Assembly: GCF_020096995.1 (NCBI RefSeq) | Contig: NZ_CP083692.1 | Coordinates: 2,604,001 to 2,668,000 of the forward strand | Length of the DNA: 64,000 nucleotides | Source: Leucobacter sp. Psy1 | GTDB lineage: Bacteria; Actinomycetota; Actinomycetes; Actinomycetales; Microbacteriaceae | Reading direction: 5' to 3' | Shown here: one piece after another, positions 30,265 to 39,692 of the stretch | Position numbering within the stretch: position 1 is the first letter of the stretch | How the letters are laid out: each line of letters starts with the position of its first letter | The notes under the pieces: generated by a model | Databases searched by the model: none | What the model was told of the DNA's origin: nothing | Seen by the model: only the letters and a program-made list of their open reading frames with translations | Translations under genes and position numbers: made by a program

Positions 30265-31254
30265 TCAGCGTTCTTCGCGGATCCAGCCCGCGAGCTCCAT
30301 CGCGAAGTAGGTGAGGATCGCGTCGGCACCGGCCCGCTTGATGCCGGTCACGGCCTCCTCGATCACGCGTCGTCGGTCGATCCACCCGTTCGCCGCTGCG
30401 GCCTCGATCATCGCCGCTTCGCCGGAGACCTGATAGGCCCACACGGGAACGAGGCTCTCGGCTGCCACGTCTGAGAGCACGTCGAGGTACGACATCGCCG
30501 GCTTGACGATGACGGTGTCCGCGCCCTCGGCGAGGTCCATGCGCACTTCGCGGAGGCCCTCTCGACGGTTGGCCGGATCCTGCTGGTAGGTGCGGCGATC
30601 CCCGCCGAGCAGCTGCGAGTCCACGGCCTCCCTGAACGGACCGTAGAAGGCCGAGGCGTACTTCGCGGCGTAGGCGATGAGACCGGTGTCCTGGTATCCG
30701 GCCGTGTCCAGCGCCTCACGGACCGCGGCGACCTGGCCGTCCATCATGCCCGAGAGCCCGAGCAGGTGCGCTCCAGCCTCCGCCTGCGCGAGGGCGGCCG
30801 AGCGGTATCGCTCCAGCGTCTGATCGTTGTCCACGAAGCCGGATGCGTCGAGCACGCCGCAGTGCCCGTGATCGGTGAACTCGTCGAGGCAGAGGTCGGT
30901 CTGCACGACGATATCGTTGCCGACCTCCTCGACGACGGCTCGGAGCGCGACGTTCAGGATGCCCTCGGGATCGTCAACGGCGCTCCCACGCGCGTCGCGC
31001 ACCTCGGGGACGCCGAAGAGCATGATGCCACCGAGGCCAGCCTCCGCAGCCTCGGTGGCGGCTCGCCTGAGGGAATCGATGGTGTGCTGCACCACACCGG
31101 GCATCGAGGTGATGGGACGCGGTTCAGCGAGCCCTTCGCGCACGAACACCGGGAGGATCAGTTCCGCCGGGTGCAGGCGGGTCTCAGCGACGAGGCGGCG
31201 AAGCGCCGGAGTGCGGCGCATGCGACGGGGGCGGGCTGCGAGGTCGATGGTCAT
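30265..31254 (-). CDS. hemB: Porphobilinogen synthase (ALA dehydratase)
   Basis: 329 residues. It condenses two 5-aminolevulinate molecules to porphobilinogen. [20 protein letters not shown] is the N-terminal arm. [20 protein letters not shown] and [14 protein letters not shown] carry the two active-site lysines. The metal loop reads [14 protein letters not shown]: two of the three zinc cysteines are kept and the middle one is Asp, so the metal requirement may differ from the CCC zinc enzymes; I believe this variant occurs elsewhere in Actinobacteria. ATG 31254 overlaps the hemD stop by four bases. It is the last gene of the heme operon and ends at the shared terminator. Confidence 0.96.
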   Translation of the reverse strand: MTIDLAARPRRMRRTPALRRLVAETRLHPAELILPVFVREGLAEPRPITSMPGVVQHTIDSLRRAATEAAEAGLGGIMLFGVPEVRDARGSAVDDPEGILNVALRAVVEEVGNDIVVQTDLCLDEFTDHGHCGVLDASGFVDNDQTLERYRSAALAQAEAGAHLLGLSGMMDGQVAAVREALDTAGYQDTGLIAYAAKYASAFYGPFREAVDSQLLGGDRRTYQQDPANRREGLREVRMDLAEGADTVIVKPAMSYLDVLSDVAAESLVPVWAYQVSGEAAMIEAAAANGWIDRRRVIEEAVTGIKRAGADAILTYFAMELAGWIREER

Positions 31255-32048
31255 GGGCTGGTCCTCGATTCGGGTGCTGGGGTGAGGTCTGGGTGCTCGG
31301 CTGCAGAGAGGAGGTCGAGGCGTTCGAGTGCGTCGAGCAGGCCGTCCGCGGTGTGCGGATCGGCGATGGCGTCGACCCGCACACCGGCTTCGCGCAGCGC
31401 TCGCGCCGTCGGGTGACCGATGGAGACGACACGCGTCGTGTCTGGCAAGGGGGCGAATCGCCGCGCGACCTCACGGGCGATCGAACCGCTCGTGACGAGG
31501 ATCGCGTCGCACGCTCCCGAGGCCACCAGCGCCGCTGCCTCGACCGTCTCCCGCGTCTCGGGTGCTGGGAGCGTGCGGTACGCAGTCACGCGATCGACGC
31601 GATGTCCCGCTTCGCGGAGCGCGCGCTCGAAGGTCGTCCCCGCGATCTCGGAGACGGGCAGGAGGATGCGCGTCGGCTCCTCTCCCAGCAGGTCCAGCAG
31701 CGCCTCGGCGATCCCGTCAGCAGAGAAGTCCCCGTCAGGGGTCAGGGCGACGTCGAGGCCTCGGGCGGTGAGAGCCTCGGCGGTGGCGGGGCCGACCGCC
31801 GCGATCGCACCGCCGATGCCTGCGCCGGCATCGGCGACTGCCGTGGCACCGTGAGCGCTCGTCACCACCATCCAGTCGTAGAGACCGGCGTTCCAGAGCG
31901 ACATCGCGGTGGCGAGCTCGCCTGGGTCCTCAGGCGGAGCCTGGACGATGAGCGGAGCCACCACTGGCTCCCCGCCCCTGGCCCGGACCGCGGCGGCGAG
32001 ACGCTCCCCGGCGTCTCCGCCGCGGGCGATCAGGATCCGCGCAGTCAC
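31251..32048 (-). CDS. hemD: Uroporphyrinogen-III synthase
   Basis: 265 residues. It cyclises hydroxymethylbilane with D-ring inversion. The sequence is typically poorly conserved; recognisable parts are [20 protein letters not shown] at the start, [15 protein letters not shown] (the 'vvfTSangv' segment), [21 protein letters not shown]-like spacing in the first domain, and [19 protein letters not shown] plus [20 protein letters not shown] in the second. GTG 32048 overlaps the hemC stop by four bases (GTGA). Position between hemC and hemB supports the call. Confidence 0.9.
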   Translation of the reverse strand: MTARILIARGGDAGERLAAAVRARGGEPVVAPLIVQAPPEDPGELATAMSLWNAGLYDWMVVTSAHGATAVADAGAGIGGAIAAVGPATAEALTARGLDVALTPDGDFSADGIAEALLDLLGEEPTRILLPVSEIAGTTFERALREAGHRVDRVTAYRTLPAPETRETVEAAALVASGACDAILVTSGSIAREVARRFAPLPDTTRVVSIGHPTARALREAGVRVDAIADPHTADGLLDALERLDLLSAAEHPDLTPAPESRTSP

Positions 32049-33055
32049 CGGGCGCTTCCGAGCGGGGCGAGCGACGCCGCTCCGCGCTCGAGCAGGTCGA
32101 AGGCCACGCGCCTGCCGAGGTCCACCGCGGCGGCGTCTGACGCTGTTCCACCCGTTTCCGCGGTATCGGCACCGGCGGGCAGCTGGCAGTCGGCTGAGGC
32201 CGTCAGCGATTCGGCACCGTCGAGACGGTAGACCGTCGCGCTCAGGAGGAGTCGGTCGCCCGCGATGCGCGCCGTCGCTCCCACAGGAGCCGCGCACCCG
32301 GCTTCGAGCGCCGCGAGCAGCTCGCGCTCGGCGAGGGCGCTCGCCCTGGCCTCGCTGTCGTTGAGTGCTGCGAATGCGGTGGCGTACGGTTCCCGCGCGA
32401 GATCCGATTCCCGCACCTCGAGCGCGAGCGCGCCCTGACCTGGCGCTCCGGGGGTCCGGTCGAGCGCGAAGCGCTCCGTGATCGCCGAGGAGCGACCGAT
32501 CCGGTCGAGCCCCGCCGCCGCGAGCACGACGGCGTCCAGGTCGTTCTCGACGCGCCTGAGACGCGTGTCGACGTTGCCCCGGAGATCGCGCACGTTGAGA
32601 TCGGGACGGGCGCAGAGCAGCTGCGCGGCCCGGCGTGGCGAGCCAGTGCCGACGCTGGCGCCGTGCGGGAGGTCGGCGAGCGTCTTGCCGTCGCGGGCGC
32701 ACAGTGCGTCCCTGGCGTCGGCGCGAACCGGGATCGCCCCGAGCGAGATGCCCGGGCAGGGGGCGGTGGGGAGATCCTTGAGGGAGTGCACCGCGATATC
32801 GCAGCGGTCGCCGATGAGCGCGTCGCGGAGCGCGCTGACGAAGACTCCGGTCCCGCCGAGCTGCGAAAGGGACTGCCGCGACACGTCGCCCTCGGTCTTC
32901 ACGGTGACGAGCACCACATCGATACCCGTGGCAGCCGCGATCGCCTCGGCCACAGTGGTGGTCTGCGAGATCGCGAGGGCACTCCCGCGCGTGCCGATCC
33001 TGATGAGATCGGGTCGCGCACCGACCGGCCCTTCGACACGGGTGACGGTGCTCAT
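32045..33055 (-). CDS. hemC: Hydroxymethylbilane synthase (porphobilinogen deaminase)
   Basis: 336 residues. It polymerises four porphobilinogens. LIRIGTRGSALAISQTTTVA is the N-terminal signature, AVHSLKDLPTA follows, and VGTGSPRRAAQLL and VRDLRGNVDTRLRRVENDLD line the active site. ELLAALEAGCAAPVG contains the cysteine that anchors the dipyrromethane cofactor. ATG 33055 overlaps the stop of the upstream oxidase gene by four bases (ATGA), and its own stop overlaps hemD. Confidence 0.96.
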   Translation of the reverse strand: MSTVTRVEGPVGARPDLIRIGTRGSALAISQTTTVAEAIAAATGIDVVLVTVKTEGDVSRQSLSQLGGTGVFVSALRDALIGDRCDIAVHSLKDLPTAPCPGISLGAIPVRADARDALCARDGKTLADLPHGASVGTGSPRRAAQLLCARPDLNVRDLRGNVDTRLRRVENDLDAVVLAAAGLDRIGRSSAITERFALDRTPGAPGQGALALEVRESDLAREPYATAFAALNDSEARASALAERELLAALEAGCAAPVGATARIAGDRLLLSATVYRLDGAESLTASADCQLPAGADTAETGGTASDAAAVDLGRRVAFDLLERGAASLAPLGSAR

Positions 33056-34518
33056 GAGTTCCCTCCGGTGGTAATGGGGCCGGTACTCGCGGCATCGGAG
33101 CCGGAGACCGCCCGCAGTGCGAGCCGGGCGGCATCGCGCGCACCCGGAATGACCGATGCGAGACCGGTGCCGGACACCCAGTCCCCTGCCAGCACGACGC
33201 CTGCCGGCGCCTGCACGTGCGGGCCTTCGCCAGAGACGATCGGTCCACTCACCTGCCAGATCCTCCGCGCCATCCCGCGGACCGAGGCTGCATGGAGCGT
33301 GACGCCGAGAATACGCGAGGCATCGGAGAGGGCGAGGTGCATGGCGGCGGAGTCGTCGAGCTGCTCGGTCTCCGGGACCCGGCCGGTGCGACCGTAGGAG
33401 AGACGGATCACCTGCCGGTCCTGGCCGGCTCGTCTCGCGAGTACCGGCCATTTGGCGCTGGCGTGCGTCAGGGCCTTCGCCCGGATCGGGTCGTCGTGGT
33501 GGTGGGCACGCGGAGAGCCCAGATCCGTGCCCTCGGCCTCGGCGACCAGTGCGCCGGTACCGCGCGGCGCACGGGTGAGGCGTCCGTCGTCGAGCACGAG
33601 CGCGATCACCTCGACCCGCTCGGGTTCCCCCGAGGCCGGTTCGACTGCTGGATCGATGAGACGTGCCGCCGTGCGCTCGTCGACGGCGAGCACGATGGCG
33701 CCTCCCCGAGCCTGCTCGGCGCCGGACGCGTCTCGCACGGTCCAGTCACCGCCGTCTCGTTCGATCGCGCAGACGTCGACCTCGGTGCGGATTCGGACGC
33801 CGAGGCGCTCGAGCTCCTCCACCAGTCGGTGTACGAGCTCGCCCATTCCTCCCTGCAGACCCGAGACGGCGCCGCCGGCTGCCGTGCGGCTGTCCCGCAG
33901 ATCGCGTGCGGCCCTGACGAGCGAGCCGCGGCGGGCGAACGCGGTGCCCAGGCCGGGAATGGCGTCGATCGGCATCCGCTCGGGCGCGGTCGAGTAGACA
34001 CCCAGCGACACCGGTCTGACCAGGCGATCGAGCACGCGTGAGCCCAGCCGGGCACGGACGAGATCCGCGAGCGTCTCGCTGTCGGCGCCAACGCTCGCGG
34101 GAAGGAGCGGCTCCACGGCCGCCCGCAGCGCTCCGGTCACGCCGAGCGCTGCGAACGAGGCGCGCGACAGCGGGTCGCTCGGCACGCCGCCCGCACCCGA
34201 GGCAGGGAGCGGCATGGCGCGATCCCCCGCGACCACCCAGGAACCGAGCGGCGCAGGCGTCGTGATCTCGGACGCGAGACCGAGCTCGCGCAGCAGCTCC
34301 TCGACGGTACCTCCGCGCGTCGCATATGCCTCGGCCCCCACATCGATCCGCAGGCCGGCGATCTCGGCCTGGGCGATACGACCCCCGAGGTTCGGCTCCC
34401 GTTCCAGCAGATCGACGGGCACTCCGGCGAGCGCGAGGTCGCGAGCGGCGATGAGGCCGGAGACGCCGCCGCCGATCACGACGACCCGCGAGCGCGTCAG
34501 ACGTGCATCAGCGGTCAT
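33052..34518 (-). CDS. hemY: Coproporphyrinogen III / protoporphyrinogen oxidase
   Basis: 488 residues. An FAD amine-oxidase-like enzyme of the HemY/CgoX type. SRVVVIGGGVSGLIAARDLA is the dinucleotide-binding loop (~10-29), LEREPNLGGRIAQAEIAGLR the FAD segment, DVGAEAYATRGGTVEELLRE the family signature, and AGDWVSGTGLASVIPGARDA the C-terminal FAD motif. In Actinobacteria this enzyme works in the coproporphyrin-dependent branch (CgoX), so the substrate is probably coproporphyrinogen III. The start overlaps hemE by 11 bases. No chdC/hemQ gene follows, although that is a usual position for it. Confidence 0.92.
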   Translation of the reverse strand: MTADARLTRSRVVVIGGGVSGLIAARDLALAGVPVDLLEREPNLGGRIAQAEIAGLRIDVGAEAYATRGGTVEELLRELGLASEITTPAPLGSWVVAGDRAMPLPASGAGGVPSDPLSRASFAALGVTGALRAAVEPLLPASVGADSETLADLVRARLGSRVLDRLVRPVSLGVYSTAPERMPIDAIPGLGTAFARRGSLVRAARDLRDSRTAAGGAVSGLQGGMGELVHRLVEELERLGVRIRTEVDVCAIERDGGDWTVRDASGAEQARGGAIVLAVDERTAARLIDPAVEPASGEPERVEVIALVLDDGRLTRAPRGTGALVAEAEGTDLGSPRAHHHDDPIRAKALTHASAKWPVLARRAGQDRQVIRLSYGRTGRVPETEQLDDSAAMHLALSDASRILGVTLHAASVRGMARRIWQVSGPIVSGEGPHVQAPAGVVLAGDWVSGTGLASVIPGARDAARLALRAVSGSDAASTGPITTGGNS

Positions 34519-35599
34519 GCGCCAGCTCCACGATGCGGGTGAGCACGTCGGGGTCCGCCGAAGGCGGCACCCCGTGGCCGAGGTTCAGCACGTGACCTGG
34601 GGCGCGCTCGCCGCGGCGGACGACATCGTCGAGGTGCGCTTCGAGCACCTCGATCGGGGCGTCGAGGTACGCCGGATCCAGATTGCCCTGCAGGGGGAAC
34701 CGATCCCCGAAGCGCGCGCTGGCCTCGTCGAGCGGCGTACGCCAGTCGATCCCGTGAGCGCTCGTGCCGAGGGTCGCGACCTCCTCGAGGAGGTGACCGG
34801 AACCCACGGCGAAGTGGATCGTCGGCAGAGGCTCCCCACCTGCGACGCGCATCGACTGCACCGTCTGCAGCGCACGGCGCGACGCCGGTGCGACATGATC
34901 CCGGTAGTCGGCGACGCCGAGCGATCCGGCCCATGAATCGAAGAGCTGGACGGCGCTCGCGCCCGCCTCGACCTGGGCGGTGAGAAAGACGTCGCTGAGC
35001 TCTGCGGTCCAGTCGAGTAGCTCGCGCCAGGTCTCCGGATCCGCGTGCATGAGACTGCGCGCACGCAGGTGGTCCTTCGACGGGGCGCCCTCGACGAGGT
35101 AGGCGGCCAGCGTGAACGGGGCGCCTGCGAAGCCGATCAGCGGGGTGCTGCCGAGCTCCTCGACCGTGCGGCGCACGGCGGCCCGCACCGGTTCGATCGA
35201 CTCGCGCAGACGGTCGGGGCCGAACTCCCTCCGGCATCGAGCGACATCCTCCGCCGTGCGTACGGGGTTCGCGAAGACCGGGCCGCGCCCCGCGACCAGG
35301 TCGACGTCCACCCCCGCGAGCAGCAGAGGCACGACGATGTCGCTGAAGAAGACCGCAGCGTCGACGCCGTGACGGCGGATGGGCTGCAGCGTGATCTCCG
35401 TCGCGACCTCCGGCTCGAGGCAGGCCTCGAGCATGCCGATGTCTTTCCGGATCTCGCGGTACTCTGGAAGGGACCTGCCTGCCTGACGCATGAACCATAC
35501 CGGCAACTGCTCGGGGCGGTCGCCGCGCAGCGCGCGCACCAGCGGGGCGCGGGTGGTGCGCCCGTCGTTCAAGGGATGGTTCTCAGGCAGCTCATTCAT
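34508..35599 (-). CDS. hemE: Uroporphyrinogen decarboxylase
   Basis: 363 residues. It converts uroporphyrinogen III to coproporphyrinogen III. PVWFMRQAGRSLPEYREIRK is the N-terminal signature with the catalytic arginine pair, and AAVFFSDIVVPLLLAGVDVD holds the substrate-binding Asp. GFAGAPFTLAAYLVEG and VQLFDSWAGSLGVADYRDHV follow, and HVLNLGHGVPPSADPDVL is the C-terminal signature. It is the first gene of the heme operon on the minus strand. A TACGCT box eight bases before ATG 35599 may make it leaderless, and a 45-base palindrome covers this promoter. Confidence 0.96.
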   Translation of the reverse strand: MNELPENHPLNDGRTTRAPLVRALRGDRPEQLPVWFMRQAGRSLPEYREIRKDIGMLEACLEPEVATEITLQPIRRHGVDAAVFFSDIVVPLLLAGVDVDLVAGRGPVFANPVRTAEDVARCRREFGPDRLRESIEPVRAAVRRTVEELGSTPLIGFAGAPFTLAAYLVEGAPSKDHLRARSLMHADPETWRELLDWTAELSDVFLTAQVEAGASAVQLFDSWAGSLGVADYRDHVAPASRRALQTVQSMRVAGGEPLPTIHFAVGSGHLLEEVATLGTSAHGIDWRTPLDEASARFGDRFPLQGNLDPAYLDAPIEVLEAHLDDVVRRGERAPGHVLNLGHGVPPSADPDVLTRIVELAHDR

Positions 35600-35610
35600 C
35601 GGCCGCTAGC

Positions 35611-35655
35611 GTACCCGATACATCTGATCTGGCTCATCAGATCTATCGGGTACGA
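35611..35655 (-). promoter_or_regulatory. 45-base palindrome at the hemE promoter
   Basis: Outer arms CGTACCCGATA (35611-35621) and TATCGGGTACG (35645-35655) match over 11 bp. After one mismatch, inner arms ATCTGAT (35623-35629) and ATCAGAT (35637-35643) match over 7 bp, with a 7-base loop. It lies between the end of the iron-transporter operon and the hemE start and overlaps the hemE -10 region. It may be a regulator site, a terminator for the transporter operon, or both. No DtxR consensus is present in it. Confidence 0.55.
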
Positions 35656-35707
35656 TGACCTCAGAGCAGCTGTATCGCTTCCCCTCGTCCGTGAACCGCT
35701 CGTCTCC

Positions 35708-36469
35708 TCAGAGCCGGTAGTAGATCGCGACCCGCTTCCCGCCCTGCTCGACCACCTCGACGGGCGTTTCAAACACGCGCTCCAGCACCTCTGGTGTCAT
35801 GATCTCGTCTGGCGTCCCCGAGGCCACGATCCTGCCGCTCTCGAGCGCGATGATCCGATCGGCGTACGCCGCCGCGAAATTGACGTCGTGAATCACGAGG
35901 ACCACGGTCTTGCCGAGCGTGTCCGCAGCCGCACGCACCTGGCGCATCATGCCTACGGCGTGCCGCATATCCAGGCCGGTGAGCGGCTCGTCGAGCAGCA
36001 CGTAGTCCGTGTCTTGCGCGAGGACCATCGCGACGAACGCTCGCTGACGCTGACCGCCGGAGAGCTCGTCGATGAACCGGTCCTCCATGCCTGCGAGGTC
36101 GAGGAACGCGATCGCGGCGTGGATCGCTCGGTGATCCGTCTCGGTCAGTCGCCCGTTCGAGTGCGGGAATCGACCGAAGCTCACGAGCTGCCTGACCGTC
36201 AGCCTGGCCATGAAGTGGTTCTCCTGGCGGAGGATCGAGATCGTCTTCGCGAGATCCGAGGACTTCGCCTTGCGCACGTCCAACCCGCCGACCGTGACCC
36301 TGCCGTGGTCCGCTTCGAGCAGCCGCCCGATGATGGTGAGCATCGTCGACTTGCCCGCGCCGTTCGGGCCGATGAGCGCCGTGACGCCGCCCCGCTCGAT
36401 CGTCAGATCGATCGGACCGAGCACGTGCTTTCCGGCGTAGTGCTTGTCGATTCCGCGCAGCTCGATCAA
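35708..36469 (-). CDS. Iron-siderophore ABC transporter ATP-binding protein
   Basis: 253 residues, the ATPase of the FecCD-type importer encoded upstream. Walker A ALIGPNGAGKST is at ~31-42, signature LSGGQRQRAFVAM with DYVLLDEPLTGLD (Walker B), and VVLVIHDVNFAAAYADRII the switch His region. Order and sequence (LRQENHFMARLTVRQLVSFG) resemble YclP/FatE-type ATPases. The start is taken as TTG 36469, since LIELRGIDKHY is the family N-terminus and TTGA overlaps the permease stop by four bases; an earlier start in this frame would run through the permease gene. Last gene of the operon. Confidence 0.93.
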   Translation of the reverse strand: MIELRGIDKHYAGKHVLGPIDLTIERGGVTALIGPNGAGKSTMLTIIGRLLEADHGRVTVGGLDVRKAKSSDLAKTISILRQENHFMARLTVRQLVSFGRFPHSNGRLTETDHRAIHAAIAFLDLAGMEDRFIDELSGGQRQRAFVAMVLAQDTDYVLLDEPLTGLDMRHAVGMMRQVRAAADTLGKTVVLVIHDVNFAAAYADRIIALESGRIVASGTPDEIMTPEVLERVFETPVEVVEQGGKRVAIYYRL

Positions 36470-37530
36470 CGCAGTCCCTTTCTCAACAGGACGATCAGGA
36501 AGGTGAGACCGCCGACGAATTCGATGATGACCGTCACGAGACCCGCGGCGGCGAAGATGTTGCGCAGCACGAAGGTCGCGCCGAGCAACGTCACGAGCCC
36601 GATCCCGATCGCGAGGGGCAGCGTTTCGGAGTGCCGGTCGCCCCGCACGAACTGGTAGGCGAGCGTGGCGACGAGGAACCCGAAGAACGTCATGGGGCCC
36701 ACCATCGTCGCCGACACCGAGACGAGCACCGCGGCGATCACGAGGATCGTCACGACCTCCCTGCGGTAGTTCACGCCGAGACTTACGGCGACTTCGCGGC
36801 CGAGCGCGATCACGTCGTACGTGCGGCGCTTGCGCCACACGTATATCAGCACGGCGGCGACGATCGCCGCGGCAATCGGCAGATAGTCGGTGTTCCCCTT
36901 GCCGATACTGCCGAAGAGCCGGGCGCTGAGCACGTCGAACTCGCTCGGGGTGAGCAGTCGCTGCATGAACGTCGAGACGGACCCGAACCCCATGCCGAGC
37001 ACCACTCCGACGAGGAGGAGCAGGTGCAGGTTCGCCCGCTTTCCGGAGAACAGCCACCCGTACAGCACCGTCGCGAAAGCCACCATGAGCGCGCTCTGCG
37101 CGATGATCTTCGGGATCCCCTCCATGCTCGCAGCGGCCGTGCCGAAGACGAAGACGAGCGCGGTCTGCGTCAGCACGTACAGAGCATCGAATCCCAGGAT
37201 CGACGGGGTGAGGATCCGGTTGGACGTCGCCGTGTGGAACAGCACCGTCGCGACCGCCTGGGACACCGCGACGAGCGCGATCGTGCCGAGCGACGCGAAC
37301 CGGGTCTGCACGATCACCCAGAACCCCGAACTCCCCACCGGTGCGGGGTTCTGGTAGACGAGGACCGCCACCGCGAGCGCCACGGCGATCGAGAAGACGA
37401 TCACGAGCGCGCCGAACCGTCGCCACCACGACTCCGCCGGGTCGGGCAGGTTCGGGAGATCCCCCGTGCTCCCGAGCCTCTCCGCGCCCTGACCGTCCTG
37501 ACGCGCCTCCGCGGGAACCGACTCAGCCAC
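36466..37530 (-). CDS. Iron-siderophore ABC transporter permease (FecCD, second)
   Basis: 354 residues with about nine to ten membrane helices of the FecCD/BtuC fold. The N-terminal ~35 residues are hydrophilic. SQAVATVLFHTATSNRILTP and SILGFDALYVLTQTALVFVF cover early helices. ALGREVAVSLGVNYRREVVT is the cytoplasmic coupling loop for the ATPase, and MVGPMTFFGFLVATLAYQFV follows. It pairs with the neighbouring permease as a heterodimer. ATG 37530 overlaps the first permease gene by eight bases and its stop overlaps the ATPase start by four, so the operon is tightly coupled. Confidence 0.92.
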   Translation of the reverse strand: MAESVPAEARQDGQGAERLGSTGDLPNLPDPAESWWRRFGALVIVFSIAVALAVAVLVYQNPAPVGSSGFWVIVQTRFASLGTIALVAVSQAVATVLFHTATSNRILTPSILGFDALYVLTQTALVFVFGTAAASMEGIPKIIAQSALMVAFATVLYGWLFSGKRANLHLLLLVGVVLGMGFGSVSTFMQRLLTPSEFDVLSARLFGSIGKGNTDYLPIAAAIVAAVLIYVWRKRRTYDVIALGREVAVSLGVNYRREVVTILVIAAVLVSVSATMVGPMTFFGFLVATLAYQFVRGDRHSETLPLAIGIGLVTLLGATFVLRNIFAAAGLVTVIIEFVGGLTFLIVLLRKGLR

Positions 37531-38614
37531 GACGCTGCCTCAGGAGGAGCGAGACGAACACGGTGGCACCCACCAGGCCGAGGACCATGGAGACGGGGAT
37601 CTCGAACGGCATGCGGATCGTCCTTCCGATGAGGTCGCACACGGTGACCAGGGCGATGCCGCCGAGGCACACCCACGGGAGATTGCTGCGCACGTGGTCG
37701 CCGCGCACCATCGCGACGATGTTCGGAACCACGAGGCCGAGGAACGGGAGGAACCCGACCACGACCGTTGTCACGCCGGCTGCGACGGCGACGAGCGCCG
37801 TTCCGGCGATGAGCACCGTCTCATACTTGACGCCGACGCTCGTCGCGACGTCCTTGCCGAGACCCGCGACAGTGATGCGATCGGCACTGATGAACACGAG
37901 CACCGTCACAACGGCGACGATCCAGAGCACCTCGTAGTTGCCGCGCACGACGGGCGTGAAGCTGCCCATGAACCAGGTCGACACCATCTGCAGCAGGTTG
38001 AACTGCGCGGCGAGGAAGGTGGTGACCGCACTGACGACGGCGCCGAGCATGATCCCGATGAGCGGGACCACGAGCGTCGTGCGAATCACGATCCGGCGCA
38101 GGATCAGGAGGAACGCCATCGCGCCAACGAACGCGAACACGCTCGAGACGACCATGCGACCCACCAGCCCTACGGCTGGTGCGAGCAGCGTCGTCAGGAG
38201 CAGGCCGAGCGCCGCCCACTCGGTCGTTCCCGACGTCGTGGCATCGACGAACCGGTTCTGCGTGAGCATCTGCATCACGAGTCCGCTCGTCGCCATGGCG
38301 GCGCCTGCGAGCACGAGCGCGAGCGTACGCGGCACCCGGGTGATCCAGAACATCTCCGCACCGAACTCGCCGTCGGTGATGTCGTAGACCCCGACGAGCA
38401 AGGACGCGACGAGGAGCAGCAGGACGACGACCACCGCGACGACGAGCCGCCACGGCCGGGGCCGACGGGGGTGGTGCGCCGCGATGTCAGGCTCGGGCAC
38501 CGCCTCGGGGGGAACGTCATCGCTCACCGGGAGACGCCCGGCGGGGCGCCCACCGCTGTCGGTGGACGCCCCGTCTGCACTCCGATGCACTGCGGAGCCG
38601 TGATCTCGGCTCAT
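37523..38614 (-). CDS. Iron-siderophore ABC transporter permease (FecCD, first)
   Basis: 363 residues. A hydrophilic, proline-rich arm of ~55 residues precedes the FecCD membrane domain. WITRVPRTLALVLAGAAMAT and SGLVMQMLTQNRFVDATTSG are the classic 'R.PR.l.a.l.GaaLa.sG...Q...rNplA' segment. LGKDVATSVGVKYETVLIAG is the coupling loop and GFLPFLGLVVPNIVAMVRGD the following family motif. ATG 38614 overlaps the stop of the binding-protein gene by four bases. Confidence 0.93.
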   Translation of the reverse strand: MSRDHGSAVHRSADGASTDSGGRPAGRLPVSDDVPPEAVPEPDIAAHHPRRPRPWRLVVAVVVVLLLLVASLLVGVYDITDGEFGAEMFWITRVPRTLALVLAGAAMATSGLVMQMLTQNRFVDATTSGTTEWAALGLLLTTLLAPAVGLVGRMVVSSVFAFVGAMAFLLILRRIVIRTTLVVPLIGIMLGAVVSAVTTFLAAQFNLLQMVSTWFMGSFTPVVRGNYEVLWIVAVVTVLVFISADRITVAGLGKDVATSVGVKYETVLIAGTALVAVAAGVTTVVVGFLPFLGLVVPNIVAMVRGDHVRSNLPWVCLGGIALVTVCDLIGRTIRMPFEIPVSMVLGLVGATVFVSLLLRQRRG

Positions 38615-39600
38615 GCGGCGCTGAACGCCTCCTGCAGCTGATCGAAGAGGTGCGTGTACGCCTGGATGTCCTCCGTCAGGTAGAAGCTCGGATCGAGGTA
38701 GACCACCTGCCCCTCCTTCACCGCGGTCGTCTGCTTCAACGCCTCGGAGCCCGAGATGAGCTCCTCGGCGGGCACGAACCCGGGCTCGGGCTCGGTGAAC
38801 GACGCGTCCCGGTCGAGCACGACGATCCAGTCGGGGTTCGCATCCGCGATCGCCTCGACGCTGATGTCGTCGCCGTGGGACGTGTCCTCGGCTTCACGGT
38901 CCAGGGCGGGGACCAGGTCGAGTGCCGGGAAGACCGGCCCGACCGCGCGGCCCGTGACGGGAGCGGCGAATTCGATCTTGCCGCCCGAGGTGAGCAAGCC
39001 CATCACGGTGTCTTCGCCGTTGTAGGCCTCCTTGGCCGCGGCGATCGACTCGTCGAGTCCTGCGTTGATCTGCTCCGCCTCGTCCTCGTGGGCGAAGATC
39101 TGGCCGAGGATCTCCGTCTCGCGCTTCAGCTCGGCGACGGCATCCTCGCCCTCGCGCGGAGCGATCTCGATGACCACGGCGTCGGGGTTCTGCTCCACGA
39201 GATCGTCGTAGGAGTCGCCGAAGCGGTAGCCGCCGATGATGAGGTCGGGCTGCGCAGCAACAACTGCCTCGAGGTCGGGCTCGCGGTGGGTGCCGACGTC
39301 GCCGACGGCCTCGTCATCCGTGTACTCCGGCCAGTTGTCGCCCATCAGGCCCTTCGGCGCAGCGGCCAGCGGGATCTCCCACTCGCTCAGCGTCTCGAAC
39401 ACGTGGTTGTCGAGCGCGACGACCTTCTCAGGGTTGACCGGCACCTCGACCTCGCCGTGGTTGTCGGTGATGGTGACGGTCGAGGCGGAGGTCGACTCGG
39501 CGTCGTCTCCGGAATCGCCGGCCGCGCAGCCGGAGAGCGCCAGCGCGGCACCCAGGGTCAGCGCGGCGAATGCGGCCGGACGGGCATGACGAATGGACAC
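38611..39600 (-). CDS. Iron-siderophore ABC transporter substrate-binding lipoprotein
   Basis: 329 residues from GTG 39600. The signal peptide ARPAAFAALTLGAALALSGC ends in a lipobox with Cys-25, so the mature protein is a surface lipoprotein. The FepB/FatB-type binding fold follows: VTITDNHGEVEVPVNPEKVV, GTHREPDLEAVVAAQPDLII, NPDAVVIEIAPREGEDAVAE, and DISVEAIADANPDWIVVLDR. This resembles the YclQ/FatB group that binds catecholate or mixed siderophores; the ligand is inferred. GAGGGA lies upstream of GTG 39600, and in-frame ATG codons at 39666 and 39678 would only add an unlikely leader. It leads a four-gene operon behind a DtxR-like box. Confidence 0.92.
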   Translation of the reverse strand: MSIRHARPAAFAALTLGAALALSGCAAGDSGDDAESTSASTVTITDNHGEVEVPVNPEKVVALDNHVFETLSEWEIPLAAAPKGLMGDNWPEYTDDEAVGDVGTHREPDLEAVVAAQPDLIIGGYRFGDSYDDLVEQNPDAVVIEIAPREGEDAVAELKRETEILGQIFAHEDEAEQINAGLDESIAAAKEAYNGEDTVMGLLTSGGKIEFAAPVTGRAVGPVFPALDLVPALDREAEDTSHGDDISVEAIADANPDWIVVLDRDASFTEPEPGFVPAEELISGSEALKQTTAVKEGQVVYLDPSFYLTEDIQAYTHLFDQLQEAFSAA

Positions 39601-39692
39601 GGGGGTGACTCCCTCACTCTCGAACGAACACCTGGCCGAATGCGCAGTTCTCGTCGCGCTCGGCATGATGAATCCCATCAGTTCAGCGGGAT

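Noticed and set aside
36466-37429. A long frame running from the iron ATPase back through the permease gene, as if fused
   Set aside because: Only the part after TTG 36469 has ABC motifs; upstream the frame is an Arg/Gly/Ala-rich shadow of the permease.
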